DNA of 64,000 bases from Sphingosinicella soli. GTDB lineage: Bacteria > Pseudomonadota > Alphaproteobacteria > Sphingomonadales > Sphingomonadaceae. A model generated the notes under the pieces. The model made no database searches, was not told where the DNA came from, and saw only the letters and a list, made by a program, of their open reading frames with translations. Location: assembly GCF_014199685.1 (NCBI RefSeq), contig NZ_JACHNZ010000011.1, positions 1 through 64,000 on the forward strand, read 5' to 3'. The position numbers and the translations under genes are program-made. Below, in pieces: positions 52,746-61,578 of the stretch (position 1 is the first letter of the stretch; every line of letters begins with the position of its first letter).

Positions 52746-53272
52746 CGCACTCCTGTTCGTTGTACGCCGACCGTTCCGGTCAGCAATGCCACCACCTCGG
52801 GCACCTCATCAGGATCCGGCTCAAAGCCCGCCGACTTGCTCCATGCGCGCGCCAGATCGAGCGCCGGCCGCGATGCCTCGACGATCGTTCGCATGAGCGC
52901 GGTCTCGCTGCCGTCATCCGCTTCGCGCACCGCCATACTCACCGCCGACAGAACGGCGCGCGTTGCGGCAGTGCGGGCGCCGGGTGCCGGCCGCGCCTCA
53001 TCGAGCAAGGCCGCACCGTCACCGATCGCCTGTTCAAGCACGGCGGACGAGACCTCAGCGACGGTCGCGCGTCCAAGCGCGATCGCGTTGGCGAGGTCCT
53101 GCCACTCGCGAAGCCCCGCCAGCGGAAGCCTCTCGCGCACCATGGAGAGCGTCGCGATTGACAGGCCGAGCTGTTCGATCGCCATGCGATGGGCCGGGTC
53201 GACCGCCGGCATTACCGTGTCCTTGAGTGCCTTGATGACGACCTGCAGTTGAAGATCGAGGTCGGGGATCAT
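52742..53272 (-). CDS. Small helical partner of APH-type kinase (copy 2)
   Basis: Protein of 176 residues, paralog of 48633-49127, without a recognised catalytic motif. The ATG at 53272 overlaps the kinase stop by ATGA, and the paralog begins at the same point of alignment, so I discard the in-frame extension to 53410. Conserved blocks are IKALKDTV, SMVRERLP and SGFEPDPDEVP. Tight coupling to a kinase in both loci argues for an obligate partner. Confidence 0.7.
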   Translation of the reverse strand: MIPDLDLQLQVVIKALKDTVMPAVDPAHRMAIEQLGLSIATLSMVRERLPLAGLREWQDLANAIALGRATVAEVSSAVLEQAIGDGAALLDEARPAPGARTAATRAVLSAVSMAVREADDGSETALMRTIVEASRPALDLARAWSKSAGFEPDPDEVPEVVALLTGTVGVQRTGVR

Positions 53273-54504
53273 CGCAGCACCTCCGCAAGCGAGTCGCGGA
53301 GCTTGCCCGCGATGACATTGCCGATCATCGACAACCAGCCGACGACGACATCTTGGTGCGTCTTGCCGCCGCGCGCGACACGCGCCGCAGTGGCCAGCAT
53401 GTGCACGCAAGAGGTGAAGTCGTTGAAGATGCGGTAATAGCGTAGCCGCACCGGATCGATCGACAGCCCTGCAGCCGCCTTGTAGCGCCGATGCAACTCC
53501 TCGACGGGCAGCAGGCCGGAGGCAAGGAAAGTCTGCCCGTCCTCATGATAATGGCCGAAATGCACGCCGGTGGTCCAGGTCAGATCCTGATGGCGATCAC
53601 CCAGCACCGCAAGCTCCCAGTCGAGCCATGCGGTAATCCGCCGGCTCTCCTCGTCGAACAGGAAATTACCCGCCCGGAAATCGCCGTGGACGAGCGAGAC
53701 ATGGTCGAGCGGCGGCGCATTCGCGATCAGCCAGCGCGCAGCGACATCGACCAGCGGCAGTTCCTCCGGCCGGTCCTCGTCCCACACGCGCCGCCACCAC
53801 GCGATCTGTCGCAGGACGCTCGCGTTGGAGCCAACCTCGGCCTGCTCGAAGCTCTGCAACGTCGCCAGTCGCGCGGGGTCTATGGTGTGGATCGCCGCGA
53901 GGTGATCGACGAATTGCTCGGCAAGGATCTGCCGCAGTTCCGGCCCGAAATTGGTGCCGATCCCTGTCACCTGCGTCGATGGCCGCGCCGCGGGCTTGGT
54001 CGTGCCTGCCGCAAATCCGTAGATCAGCGCCGGATGAGGTAGGCAGCCGCCCTCCGCATCGACCCAATAGCAAGGCGGCACCGGCACGACATCGCCCGCG
54101 ACCCCAAGTATTTCGAACTCGCGCAGCCGGCTCGTCTCGACGATCGCCTCGGGAGGCTCCATCCGCAGCACCATCGGCTCTGTCCGGAACGGACCCTCGC
54201 CGGACTTGCCCGCCCAGTCGAGATCGAACGCCATCTGCAGCTTCGATGCCCCGCCTGCCAGCCAGCGTGGATTGCGGATCGAGAAGCGGTCGCCGATGTC
54301 GGCGCGGATCAGCGCCGCGACGCCGTCGACCAGTTCGTCGAGCGACACCGGTGCATATTCAGGCCCGCCCCGCCCGCGCAGTTTGCGCGTCAGTACCCGG
54401 TCGATCTCCGCCTCGACTGGATAGGCCGCACGGATGCGGGCGATGAACGCCTCATCCGGCTCAGCCCGTGAGTCAGAGTCTGACAATCCTGCCATCGAGG
54501 TCAT
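53269..54504 (-). CDS. APH-family phosphotransferase (copy 2)
   Basis: Kinase-fold protein of 411 residues, paralog of 49127-50374. Catalytic loop HGDFRAGNFLFDE near 280 and WLDWELAVLGD near 300. The shared N-terminal region DRVLTRKL...GPxYxPxSLDxL and C-terminal ARGGKTHQDVVV distinguish this pair from resistance-type APH proteins. It follows an SDR by about 50 bases. Phosphorylation of a hydroxyacyl intermediate is the family-based guess. Confidence 0.85.
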   Translation of the reverse strand: MTSMAGLSDSDSRAEPDEAFIARIRAAYPVEAEIDRVLTRKLRGRGGPEYAPVSLDELVDGVAALIRADIGDRFSIRNPRWLAGGASKLQMAFDLDWAGKSGEGPFRTEPMVLRMEPPEAIVETSRLREFEILGVAGDVVPVPPCYWVDAEGGCLPHPALIYGFAAGTTKPAARPSTQVTGIGTNFGPELRQILAEQFVDHLAAIHTIDPARLATLQSFEQAEVGSNASVLRQIAWWRRVWDEDRPEELPLVDVAARWLIANAPPLDHVSLVHGDFRAGNFLFDEESRRITAWLDWELAVLGDRHQDLTWTTGVHFGHYHEDGQTFLASGLLPVEELHRRYKAAAGLSIDPVRLRYYRIFNDFTSCVHMLATAARVARGGKTHQDVVVGWLSMIGNVIAGKLRDSLAEVLR

Positions 54505-54555
54505 CCGTTCACGTCCTTTTGTCCGATCATGCGATCGGATCGCTTGCCGGAGATT

Positions 54556-55314
54556 TCAGATTGCAAAGCCGCCGTCGACGAGCATCGGCGCCCCGGTCAT
54601 GAAGGTTGACTGATCAGAGAGCAGCCACATCACGGCGTCTGCGATTTCCTTCGGCTCACCGAAGCGGCCGATGACATGCCGCTGCCGGATGCCTTCCAGT
54701 GCGACCGAAAATCCCGGATCGTTCATCAGCCGATCCTTGGCCATCGGCGTCATGATTAGGCCCGGGCAGATCGCATTGACGCGGATACCCAGAGGGGCGC
54801 CATCGATCGCAGCACATTTGGTGAGCCCGACTACACCATGTTTTGCAGAAGTATATTCCGCTGAGTTCATGGTTGCGCGAATGCCGGAGGAAGAAGCGGT
54901 GTTTACGATCGCACCGCCGCCGCTATCCTTCATCGCTAGAAATTGGTGCTTAAGGCAGTAGAACACACCCGTCAGGTCGATATGGACCACGCGACCCCAT
55001 TCGTCGGCGGTGAGCTCATGCAGCGGCTTGCTGGCCATCTCGATCCCGGCATTGTTATGCGCGCCGTCGAGTCGCCCGTAGGTATCGACCGCGAACGCGA
55101 CCATCGCCGCGACGCTCGCCTCGTCGGCGACATCGACCATGACCGCCGCCGCCTCGCCACCTGCGTCGCGAATCTCGTTGGCGACGCCTTGTGCCGCGCC
55201 GATGTTGATATCGGCCACCACCACCTTGGCGCCCGCGCCCGCCAACACGTGCGCAGTGGTCAGGCCGATGCCCGAGCCCGCGCCGGTGACGATGAGAACC
55301 TTGTCCTTGACCAT
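54556..55314 (-). CDS. SDR-family NAD(P)-dependent oxidoreductase
   Basis: Classical SDR of 252 residues: TGAGSGIG at ~13, NNAG at ~89, YTSAK at ~156. First gene of a six-gene unit (SDR, kinase 2, partner 2, SDR, EthD, MDR) and divergent from the FAH-family gene, with an operator-like site between them. Confidence 0.88.
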   Translation of the reverse strand: MVKDKVLIVTGAGSGIGLTTAHVLAGAGAKVVVADINIGAAQGVANEIRDAGGEAAAVMVDVADEASVAAMVAFAVDTYGRLDGAHNNAGIEMASKPLHELTADEWGRVVHIDLTGVFYCLKHQFLAMKDSGGGAIVNTASSSGIRATMNSAEYTSAKHGVVGLTKCAAIDGAPLGIRVNAICPGLIMTPMAKDRLMNDPGFSVALEGIRQRHVIGRFGEPKEIADAVMWLLSDQSTFMTGAPMLVDGGFAI

Positions 55315-55381
55315 TGGCTATACTCTCCCGCTTGGCGCCATCCGCTCGTTCGGCGGAATTTCACTGGACGCTAAACTTAAC

Positions 55382-55395
55382 TGACCGTTTGCGCA
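55382..55395 (-). promoter_or_regulatory. TGACC-N4-GGTCA-type operator between SDR and FAH genes
   Basis: TGACCGTTTGCGCA on plus, two mismatches. Towards the SDR it reads TTGCGCAAACGGTCAGT, keeping the conserved GGTCAGT end. Confidence 0.5.
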
Positions 55396-55440
55396 AGATG
55401 CTCGCGCACGTTAAGTGTCGAACGAGAACAACAGGAGACG

Positions 55441-56298
55441 GTGTCAGTGAAAATCGCGTCCTTTTCGATCGATGGTGGCCACAGACAGCTCGGACTGGTC
55501 GAGGATAGCGGACTGATCGCGCTCACCCGCCACCTGCCCGGCGCTCCCGCCGACATGATCGCGCTGATCGAGGCATGGGACACGCTCCGGCCCGAGCTTG
55601 AGGCGCTCGCTGGCACCGCGCCCGACCACAAGCTCCCCGACGTCACGCTCCACGCGCCCTTGACGCGGCCGGACAAGATCATGGGGATAGGCCTCAACTA
55701 TGCCGATCACGCCGCCGAGGCAAAAATGGAGCTTCCGGAGGAACAGCTCTGGTTCTCGAAGCAGGCGACGTGCATTGCCGATCCTTACGGCCCGATCCAG
55801 CTACCCAAAGTCTCCGACAAGCTCGATTACGAAGCCGAGCTCGTTTTCGTGATCGGCAAACCAATTCGCCACGCCAGCCTCCAGCAGGCGCGCGACGCCA
55901 TCTTCGGCTATTGCGTCGGCAACGATGTCAGCGTTCGCGACTGGCAGTTCAAGACCAGCCAGTTCAATCTCGGCAAGTCATTCGACAGTCATGCACCGTT
56001 CGGGCCGTGGATCGTCACCGCCGATTCGATCGATCCGCATGATCTTGCGATCCGTTGCTACGTGAACGGCGAGGAGCGGCAATCGTCGAATACGCACCAT
56101 TTCATCTTCGATTGCTACGATCAGGTCGCCTATCTTTCGCAAGTGATGACGCTGCTTCCCGGCGACGTCTTTTTCACTGGCACGCCAAGCGGCGTCGGTG
56201 CTGTAATGCAGCCGCCGAAATGGCTCGCCGATGGCGATGTCGTTCGTGTCGAGATCGACGGGATCGGCGCGATCGAGAATGTGGTACGCCCCGAATAG
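55441..56298 (+). CDS. Fumarylacetoacetate hydrolase-family protein
   Basis: Metal-dependent hydrolase, decarboxylase or isomerase of the FAH superfamily, 285 residues, starting at GTG with AGGAGAC upstream. The core begins with KIMGIGLNYADHAAE near residue 80, metal-binding acidic residues occur in YEAELVFVIGK near 130, and FTGTPSGVGAV near 240 closes the active site. Such enzymes process ring-fission products (hydrolysis or keto-enol isomerisation). It fits downstream of the extradiol-dioxygenase-like protein at 60848, which lies in a separate transcription unit. Confidence 0.9.
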   Translation: MSVKIASFSIDGGHRQLGLVEDSGLIALTRHLPGAPADMIALIEAWDTLRPELEALAGTAPDHKLPDVTLHAPLTRPDKIMGIGLNYADHAAEAKMELPEEQLWFSKQATCIADPYGPIQLPKVSDKLDYEAELVFVIGKPIRHASLQQARDAIFGYCVGNDVSVRDWQFKTSQFNLGKSFDSHAPFGPWIVTADSIDPHDLAIRCYVNGEERQSSNTHHFIFDCYDQVAYLSQVMTLLPGDVFFTGTPSGVGAVMQPPKWLADGDVVRVEIDGIGAIENVVRPE

Positions 56299-56347
56299 GG
56301 GTGCCCATGCGAACCGCTGGGGCCGAGCCCGTCGAGGCCCAACTCTT

Positions 56348-57118
56348 TCAGTTGGCCGACCAGCCTCCATCCACGGCGAAATCTCCGCCGGTAATATAGG
56401 ACGCCGCATCCGAGCAGAGAAACACCACCATCTCAGCGAGTTCTTCGGGTAATCCGAGCCGGTCGAACATCGTACTGCCCATCATCATCCGACGTGTCGC
56501 CGGATCCTTGAGATACTCGCGATTAAGCGTCGTCTCCACAAGTCCCGGATGCACCGTGTTGACGCGAATACGGTGTTCAGTGAACTCCCAGGCGGCAACC
56601 TTGCTGAACATCCGCACCGCTGCCTTCGACGCCGAATAGAGCGAGAGCGTCGGCATGATCGCCTTCATCGCGCTTGCGGATGCGATGTTGACGATCGATC
56701 CCCCGGCCTGTTTCATTGCCGGCAGCACCGATCGACACCCCAGGAACACCCCGCGGAAGTTCACACCGAAGATGAACTCGACATCCTCGATCGTAGCCTC
56801 GGCGATCGGCTTTACGGTCGCGACGCCCGCATTGTTGATCAGTGCGTCGATACGGCCGTCGCGCGCAATCGCCTCGTCGATGGCGGCGCGCCACTGTTCT
56901 TCCGACGTAACATCGAGCCGCACGAACCGTGCCTCGGCGCCACTGCCGCGAATCTCGTCGGCGAGTGCTTCGCCCGCCTCGTCGATGTCGGCGATGATCA
57001 CCGATCCGCCTCGCGCGGCGATCAACCGCGAATGCGCCGCGCCCATCCCCTTGGCGCCGCCGGTGACCAGCGCCACCTTGCCGCGCATCGAAAGCCTGTC
57101 GAAGCCAGCTTCGCTCAT
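56348..57118 (-). CDS. SDR-family NAD(P)-dependent oxidoreductase
   Basis: Classical SDR of 256 residues: TGGAKGMG at ~20 (Met for Ile in the glycine loop), NNAG at ~95, YSASK at ~162. It begins 10 bases after the preceding SDR stops, and is last in the operon running from the VOC gene at 61453. It is convergent with the FAH gene. Confidence 0.88.
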   Translation of the reverse strand: MSEAGFDRLSMRGKVALVTGGAKGMGAAHSRLIAARGGSVIIADIDEAGEALADEIRGSGAEARFVRLDVTSEEQWRAAIDEAIARDGRIDALINNAGVATVKPIAEATIEDVEFIFGVNFRGVFLGCRSVLPAMKQAGGSIVNIASASAMKAIMPTLSLYSASKAAVRMFSKVAAWEFTEHRIRVNTVHPGLVETTLNREYLKDPATRRMMMGSTMFDRLGLPEELAEMVVFLCSDAASYITGGDFAVDGGWSAN

Positions 57119-57128
57119 GGTGTTACCC

Positions 57129-57902
57129 TCAATTTTCTGCAGCGAGCGCGAGTTCGACGGTCGCCAGCGTGGTGCCGATGCCCCAGCCGCCATCGACCAG
57201 ATAGGCCTGGCCGGTAACGTAGCTCGCGTCGTCGCTGGCGAGGAAATGGACCATCGCGGCGATCTCTTCGGGCCGACCGATCCGCCCAAGAGGCGAGAGA
57301 ATCTTCATCACCTTGTCGAGCGCCTCCCCGTTGACCGCGACCGCAAGCGGAGTGCGGACCCCGCCCGGGCAAACCGCATTGACGCGGATACCGCGCGGCC
57401 CGAATTCGAGCGCGGCGGTCTGCGTCGCCGCGACCACCGCCGCCTTCGACATCGCATATTCACCCCAACCGGGCGTGCCGCGGATGCCGGAGAGCGAGGC
57501 CGTGCTGATGATCGATCCGCCTTCGCCCATCCGCTTTGCCGCCTCGCGCATCCCGACAAGCGCGCTCAGCGCGTTGACCTGGAAATAGCGATCGGCTCGG
57601 GTGGCGTCGGCCTCCGACATCGGATGCACATTCGCTATCGCCGCGTTGCTGACGAGAATGTCTAGCTTACCGTAACGCGTCACCGCTTCGTCGAGCAGCG
57701 CCGCGATTTCGCTCTCGATCGATACGTCGGTTCGGCGGAAATCGCATCCCCAATCGCGCGCCTGCCCGGTCGCATCGGCTAGATCCGCGATCAGCACCGA
57801 GGCGCCTGCCCCGCGCAGCCGCTGCGCAATCGCGGCACCGATGCCGCTCGCGCCGCCGGTCACGACGGCGGCCTTGCCCGTCAGGTCGAAATAACCCGCC
57901 AT
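57129..57902 (-). CDS. SDR-family NAD(P)-dependent oxidoreductase
   Basis: Classical SDR of 257 residues: TGGASGIG at ~16, SNAA in the NNAG position, YAMSK near 152. ATG 57902 overlaps the KstD-like stop by one base; a GTG one codon upstream is an alternative. Side by side with a KstD-like dehydrogenase and another SDR, it suggests successive oxidation of a ring alcohol. Confidence 0.88.
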   Translation of the reverse strand: MAGYFDLTGKAAVVTGGASGIGAAIAQRLRGAGASVLIADLADATGQARDWGCDFRRTDVSIESEIAALLDEAVTRYGKLDILVSNAAIANVHPMSEADATRADRYFQVNALSALVGMREAAKRMGEGGSIISTASLSGIRGTPGWGEYAMSKAAVVAATQTAALEFGPRGIRVNAVCPGGVRTPLAVAVNGEALDKVMKILSPLGRIGRPEEIAAMVHFLASDDASYVTGQAYLVDGGWGIGTTLATVELALAAEN

Positions 57903-59563
57903 CACTCCGCGTCTGCCATATGGCGCGCCGCGATATAACCGAAGGTCATCGCCGGGCCGAGGCTCGATCCACCACCCGGATACCGGCCCCGCATGATCGT
58001 GTTGTTGTCGAGACCCGCCGCATAGAGGCCGGGAATCGGGCTGCCGTCTTTGGCCAGAACCTGCGCGCGGGCATTGGTGTCGAGCCCTGCGAGCGAACTG
58101 AGGTCGCTCAGCCGCACCTCGAGCGCGTAGAAGGGCGGCTTCCGCAGCGCCCCGAGAGCAGGATTCGGCTTATGCGATGCGTCGCCCATATAGGACGAGT
58201 AGTAATTCTCGCCGCGCGCGAAGTCAGGATCCTTGCCTGCATCGGCATAGCGGTTGAAGTCCTCCACCGTCTTCTCCAGAACTGCCGGATCGAGACCGAT
58301 CTTCGCCGCGAGCGCCGCGATCGTCGACGCTTCCTTGACATAGCCCTGCTTTACCCAGGGCTTTGGGCTGAACGGCTTCGGCTTGACCATTCCCAAACCA
58401 TATTTGCCGACCGCTGCCGCATCGCTGATCTGCCAAATCCGGGTGATGCCCTTCTCGAGAACCGTCTCGCCGAAATTCTGGTAGTGGAAGCTCTCGTCAA
58501 CGAATCGTCTGCCATTGCGGGCATCGACCATGATCGACCCGGGACAGTGGCGATCGAATGAAAGCGAGGGGAACTTCGCGAGCGATCCATCTTCGCGCGT
58601 CGTCGCCGAGGCCGGCACCCAGATCGCGTTGGCCGCATTGCCCTCGTTGATCATACCGCCGACCGCCACACCCATCATCACGCCGTCGCCCTGCGATCCT
58701 TCGGGCTGGAGCGACCAGCCCGCGTCCGCCTGGGGAATATATTTCCGGCGCATCTCGGCATTGGCTCCAAAGCCCCCTGACGCGAGCACCACGCCGCGCG
58801 CAGCCTCCGCCGTCTCTTCCTGGCCCTCGCGCTCAAAGATGACGCCCGTCACCTGGCCGGCCTCGGTAACAAGCGCGCGTGCACGGGCATTGTTGATCAG
58901 GACCACGCCGGCGTCTCTCGCCGACTTGAGAAGGCGCCCGGCGAGCGCATTGCCATTGGCGAGATGTTTGCCGCGCGACCCGCCGAGCCGGGTAAGCAAA
59001 TAGCCGGCAAAGCGCTTCAACGACCAGAACGCCTCGCCGATCGAGCTGTACCAATGTTGCAGCCGGTATGCATCCGCGGGGCTCACCTGCATGCTGTGGA
59101 ACAACCCCATCTCCGGGATCGGCGGTCGCAGCAGGGCGAAGTCGCCGCCCAACTTTGCTCCGTCATAGTCCGCAGTCAGCAAGCAGCGCCCGGTCTTCCA
59201 GCCAGGCGCGTCTGGCGAGTAATCGGGTATCGTGCTCGATGTCAGCAGCACTTCGCTGTTCGCTTCGAGATAGCGCAGCATTTCGGGAGCGGTATCGAGA
59301 TAGGTTTCGATAATCTCGGCATCATAGAAGTTGCCGAGCACCGACTTCAGATAGTCGATTGCTTCGGCCCGGCTGTCATCGACGCCGAGTTCCTTCTGAT
59401 GATGATTGGCAGGAATCCACACCCCGCCTCCCGAAAATGCCGTCGTTCCGCCGAAGACGGGTGCCGCCTCCAGCACCACCACCTGCAGCCCCGCCTTGGC
59501 GGCGGTGATCGCTGCCGTTAGTCCGGCCGCGCCTGAACCGACCACCACCACATCCGCCTTCAT
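57902..59563 (-). CDS. KstD-like FAD-dependent dehydrogenase
   Basis: Flavoprotein of 553 residues of the 3-oxosteroid 1-dehydrogenase/fumarate reductase superfamily. N-terminal FAD loop VVVGSGAAGLTAAI, GGTTAFSGGGVWIP near 40, and a C-terminal RGRYPGGGSSLGPAMTFGY block are the KstD pattern. Members introduce a C=C bond next to a ring ketone, so a cyclic ketone intermediate is implied; other steroid-degradation genes are absent, so I do not call it a steroid enzyme. It is coupled to the SDR at 57902. Confidence 0.88.
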   Translation of the reverse strand: MKADVVVVGSGAAGLTAAITAAKAGLQVVVLEAAPVFGGTTAFSGGGVWIPANHHQKELGVDDSRAEAIDYLKSVLGNFYDAEIIETYLDTAPEMLRYLEANSEVLLTSSTIPDYSPDAPGWKTGRCLLTADYDGAKLGGDFALLRPPIPEMGLFHSMQVSPADAYRLQHWYSSIGEAFWSLKRFAGYLLTRLGGSRGKHLANGNALAGRLLKSARDAGVVLINNARARALVTEAGQVTGVIFEREGQEETAEAARGVVLASGGFGANAEMRRKYIPQADAGWSLQPEGSQGDGVMMGVAVGGMINEGNAANAIWVPASATTREDGSLAKFPSLSFDRHCPGSIMVDARNGRRFVDESFHYQNFGETVLEKGITRIWQISDAAAVGKYGLGMVKPKPFSPKPWVKQGYVKEASTIAALAAKIGLDPAVLEKTVEDFNRYADAGKDPDFARGENYYSSYMGDASHKPNPALGALRKPPFYALEVRLSDLSSLAGLDTNARAQVLAKDGSPIPGLYAAGLDNNTIMRGRYPGGGSSLGPAMTFGYIAARHMADAE

Positions 59564-59603
59564 CCGTCCCTCCCCTATAATCAGCAGCCCTGAGAGCTAC
59601 GCC

Positions 59604-60353
59604 TCAGCCCGGGCGCAAGCCGCCATCGACGATGATCTCGGCTCCGGTCACGTAGCTTGCCTCGTTCGAGCAGAGGAACAGCGAGCAGCGTGCTACCTCG
59701 TCGGGCGTTCCGATCCGCTTCATGGGGATCGACGTGCGGATCATCTCGCGCTCGTCCGGCAGCATCGTATCGAGCTGCGGCGTGTCGATCATACCCGGAT
59801 AGATCGAATTCACACGCACGCCGAGCGCGGCATATTCCTGTGCCGCCGCCTTGCTCATCATCCTGACGGCGCCCTTGGCGGCGTGGAACGACAGGCAGGT
59901 CACGGTCGCCATAATGCCAAGAATGGAGGAAATATTGACGATGGCGCCGTTGCCACTGGCGCGCAGGTGCGGCATCGCCGCGCGCATCCCCAGCCAGGTG
60001 CCCATCTGATCGATCGAGACGATGTGGTTCCACCCTTCGACCGTTTCATCCTCAACGCCGCGCATATGGTTGAGCCCGGCGTTATTGACGAGTGTGGTCA
60101 GCCCCCCGAAGCAATCGAGGGTCTTCTCCACCGCAGCCGCCCAACTCCCTTCGGACGCGACGTCATGCTCGACGAACAGCGCTTCGCCTCCCGCCGCGAT
60201 GATTTCCGCGACGATCGCTTCCCCCGCCGCTGGCCGGATATCCGTCACCGCGACCCTGGCACCCTCTTGCGCGAAGACCCTCGCATGCGCCGCGCCGATC
60301 CCGCTGCCGCCGCCAGTAATGATCGCTACCTTGCCTTCCAGCCTCTTCGACAT
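59604..60353 (-). CDS. SDR-family protein with Phe in place of the catalytic Tyr
   Basis: SDR-fold protein of 249 residues with TGGGSGIG at ~13 and NNAG at ~90. At the YxxxK position it reads FHAAK (near residue 156; the codon is TTC), while relatives have YHASK, so the proton-relay Tyr is missing. The Ser of the triad (NISSILG) and Lys remain. It may have altered chemistry, be a non-redox partner, or be an inactive copy. It lies 40 bases upstream of the KstD-like gene in the same operon. Confidence 0.83.
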   Translation of the reverse strand: MSKRLEGKVAIITGGGSGIGAAHARVFAQEGARVAVTDIRPAAGEAIVAEIIAAGGEALFVEHDVASEGSWAAAVEKTLDCFGGLTTLVNNAGLNHMRGVEDETVEGWNHIVSIDQMGTWLGMRAAMPHLRASGNGAIVNISSILGIMATVTCLSFHAAKGAVRMMSKAAAQEYAALGVRVNSIYPGMIDTPQLDTMLPDEREMIRTSIPMKRIGTPDEVARCSLFLCSNEASYVTGAEIIVDGGLRPG

Positions 60354-60410
60354 GCACGTCTCCTTTCGCGCCGTCGAGGGCGCGAGCCATGATTTGCGAA
60401 ACGATCCGGG

Positions 60411-60851
60411 TCAGGCTCGGTTGAAGACCGGTGAGATCGTCCGCGTCTTGATCCGCCACGCGCCGTCTTCGCGAACCAGAACGTCCTCGATGTCGGCGAC
60501 CGAAACCGGATAGCTGTCGCGGCCTTCGTCTTCCGAGCGGAACAGAGTGAGCAGCGACGATATCGCGATCGATCCGTCGCCGTTGACCGCGGTTTGCGCC
60601 TCCGTGAGAACGTGTCGCGTCGTCACGTTCAACTGCGCCTGGCGGGCCACCATCGCGGGGCCGATATCGGCGCTAGCGATGGTCCCCGGTCTGGGCGATC
60701 CCGGACCGAATGTCAGGCTTGCGTCGCGCGCGAATAACGCCGCTGTCTCGGCGGCGCGGCCATGATCGACCAGCCAGAAGAAGCGGCGAACGACATCGCC
60801 CGCGGCAAGCCGATCCTCGATCGTGAGCGTGCTATCGGCCACGGTGGTCAA
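60411..60851 (-). CDS. SnoaL/NTF2-like small protein
   Basis: Cone-fold protein of about 146 residues: the pattern TIEDRLAAGDVVRRFFWLVD at the start and a C-terminal EDGAWRIKTRTISPVF are typical of SnoaL-like domains related to ring-hydroxylating dioxygenase beta subunits. The start is a TTG overlapping the VOC stop (60851) or a GTG at 60842; there is no clear ribosome site, so coupling is assumed. Isomerase, dehydratase or accessory roles are possible. Confidence 0.75.
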   Translation of the reverse strand: MTTVADSTLTIEDRLAAGDVVRRFFWLVDHGRAAETAALFARDASLTFGPGSPRPGTIASADIGPAMVARQAQLNVTTRHVLTEAQTAVNGDGSIAISSLLTLFRSEDEGRDSYPVSVADIEDVLVREDGAWRIKTRTISPVFNRA

Positions 60852-61453
60852 CGCAGCTTGATGTCGGCAAGGCCGCGCTTGCCGATGTCCGACCGGCGCT
60901 TCAGATCTTCCTCCGGCTCTCCGGCGCGAAGGCGACATAGCAGCTCGTCCGGGTCGAATTCGACACCGATCGGGTTCTCGGCAAAAGCCTCGGAGTAAAA
61001 GAAGGCGGTCGCATCCTCTATCTTGTCGTAGTTGTCCACCTGCAACTCGATCTGATTGCCGTCGGGATCGGCATAATAAAGCGACGTCGTCGGCCCGTGA
61101 TTGATCGGGAAAACGGGCCGAATACCCTTGTCGCGCAATCGTTCGTAGGTCGACATAAGCTCGGTCAAGGTGGCGTAGGTAAAGGCGCAGTGATGGACGC
61201 CCGTGACACCCTCCGGCTGCGGCTGAAGTCCCGGCACGTTGAGGATCGCAACGCGGTGATGCTCTTCGTCATAGGAGAGGAAGGCGAGCAACTCGTTTTT
61301 GAACGCCGGTGTCGCGCCGAGGACCGTCTGATACCAGTCGACCAGATCCTCGAACCTCGAGGTCCGGAGCACGAAATGCGCAAGACGCTGCGGGGAGATC
61401 ACCTGCTGTCCCGCATCGGCCCCGCCACTCCGCGCCACCACATCCACAGCCAT
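60848..61453 (-). CDS. VOC-family extradiol-dioxygenase-like protein
   Basis: Vicinal-oxygen-chelate protein of 201 residues. The three metal ligands expected for a type I extradiol dioxygenase are visible: His in QRLAHFVL (~27), His in VHHCAF (~85) and Glu in GNQIELQVD (~138). At about 200 residues it is a one-domain form, shorter than the ~290-residue two-domain enzymes. It would open a catechol ring meta to the hydroxyls; a glyoxalase-like isomerase is the alternative. It heads the minus-strand operon to 56348. Confidence 0.8.
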   Translation of the reverse strand: MAVDVVARSGGADAGQQVISPQRLAHFVLRTSRFEDLVDWYQTVLGATPAFKNELLAFLSYDEEHHRVAILNVPGLQPQPEGVTGVHHCAFTYATLTELMSTYERLRDKGIRPVFPINHGPTTSLYYADPDGNQIELQVDNYDKIEDATAFFYSEAFAENPIGVEFDPDELLCRLRAGEPEEDLKRRSDIGKRGLADIKLR

Positions 61454-61539
61454 TCGCTCTCTCCGATCCAGGAAGGTGCGGAGGCTATCGATCGGATCGA
61501 CGCCACTCCGCCCTCGTCATCGGCAGGATGCGCGGAACA

Positions 61540-61553
61540 TTCCAAATGGTCAA
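61540..61553 (-). promoter_or_regulatory. Operator-like site before the VOC operon
   Basis: TTCCAAATGGTCAA; in the gene direction TTGACCATTTGGAA, identical over 14 bases to the BKACE-2 site at 43205-43218. The left half matches the regulon palindrome and the right half deviates. Confidence 0.45.
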
Positions 61554-61578
61554 GACCTATCGGCGGAACAACCGCGCG

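Noticed and set aside
49127-54504. APH-fold genes as aminoglycoside resistance determinants
   Set aside because: Length, context, small partner genes and paralogy point to a metabolic kinase; nothing supports resistance.
57902-59563. Steroid degradation cluster
   Set aside because: Only KstD-like and HsaA-like proteins resemble that pathway; no KshAB, HsaC-length dioxygenase or HsaD is present.
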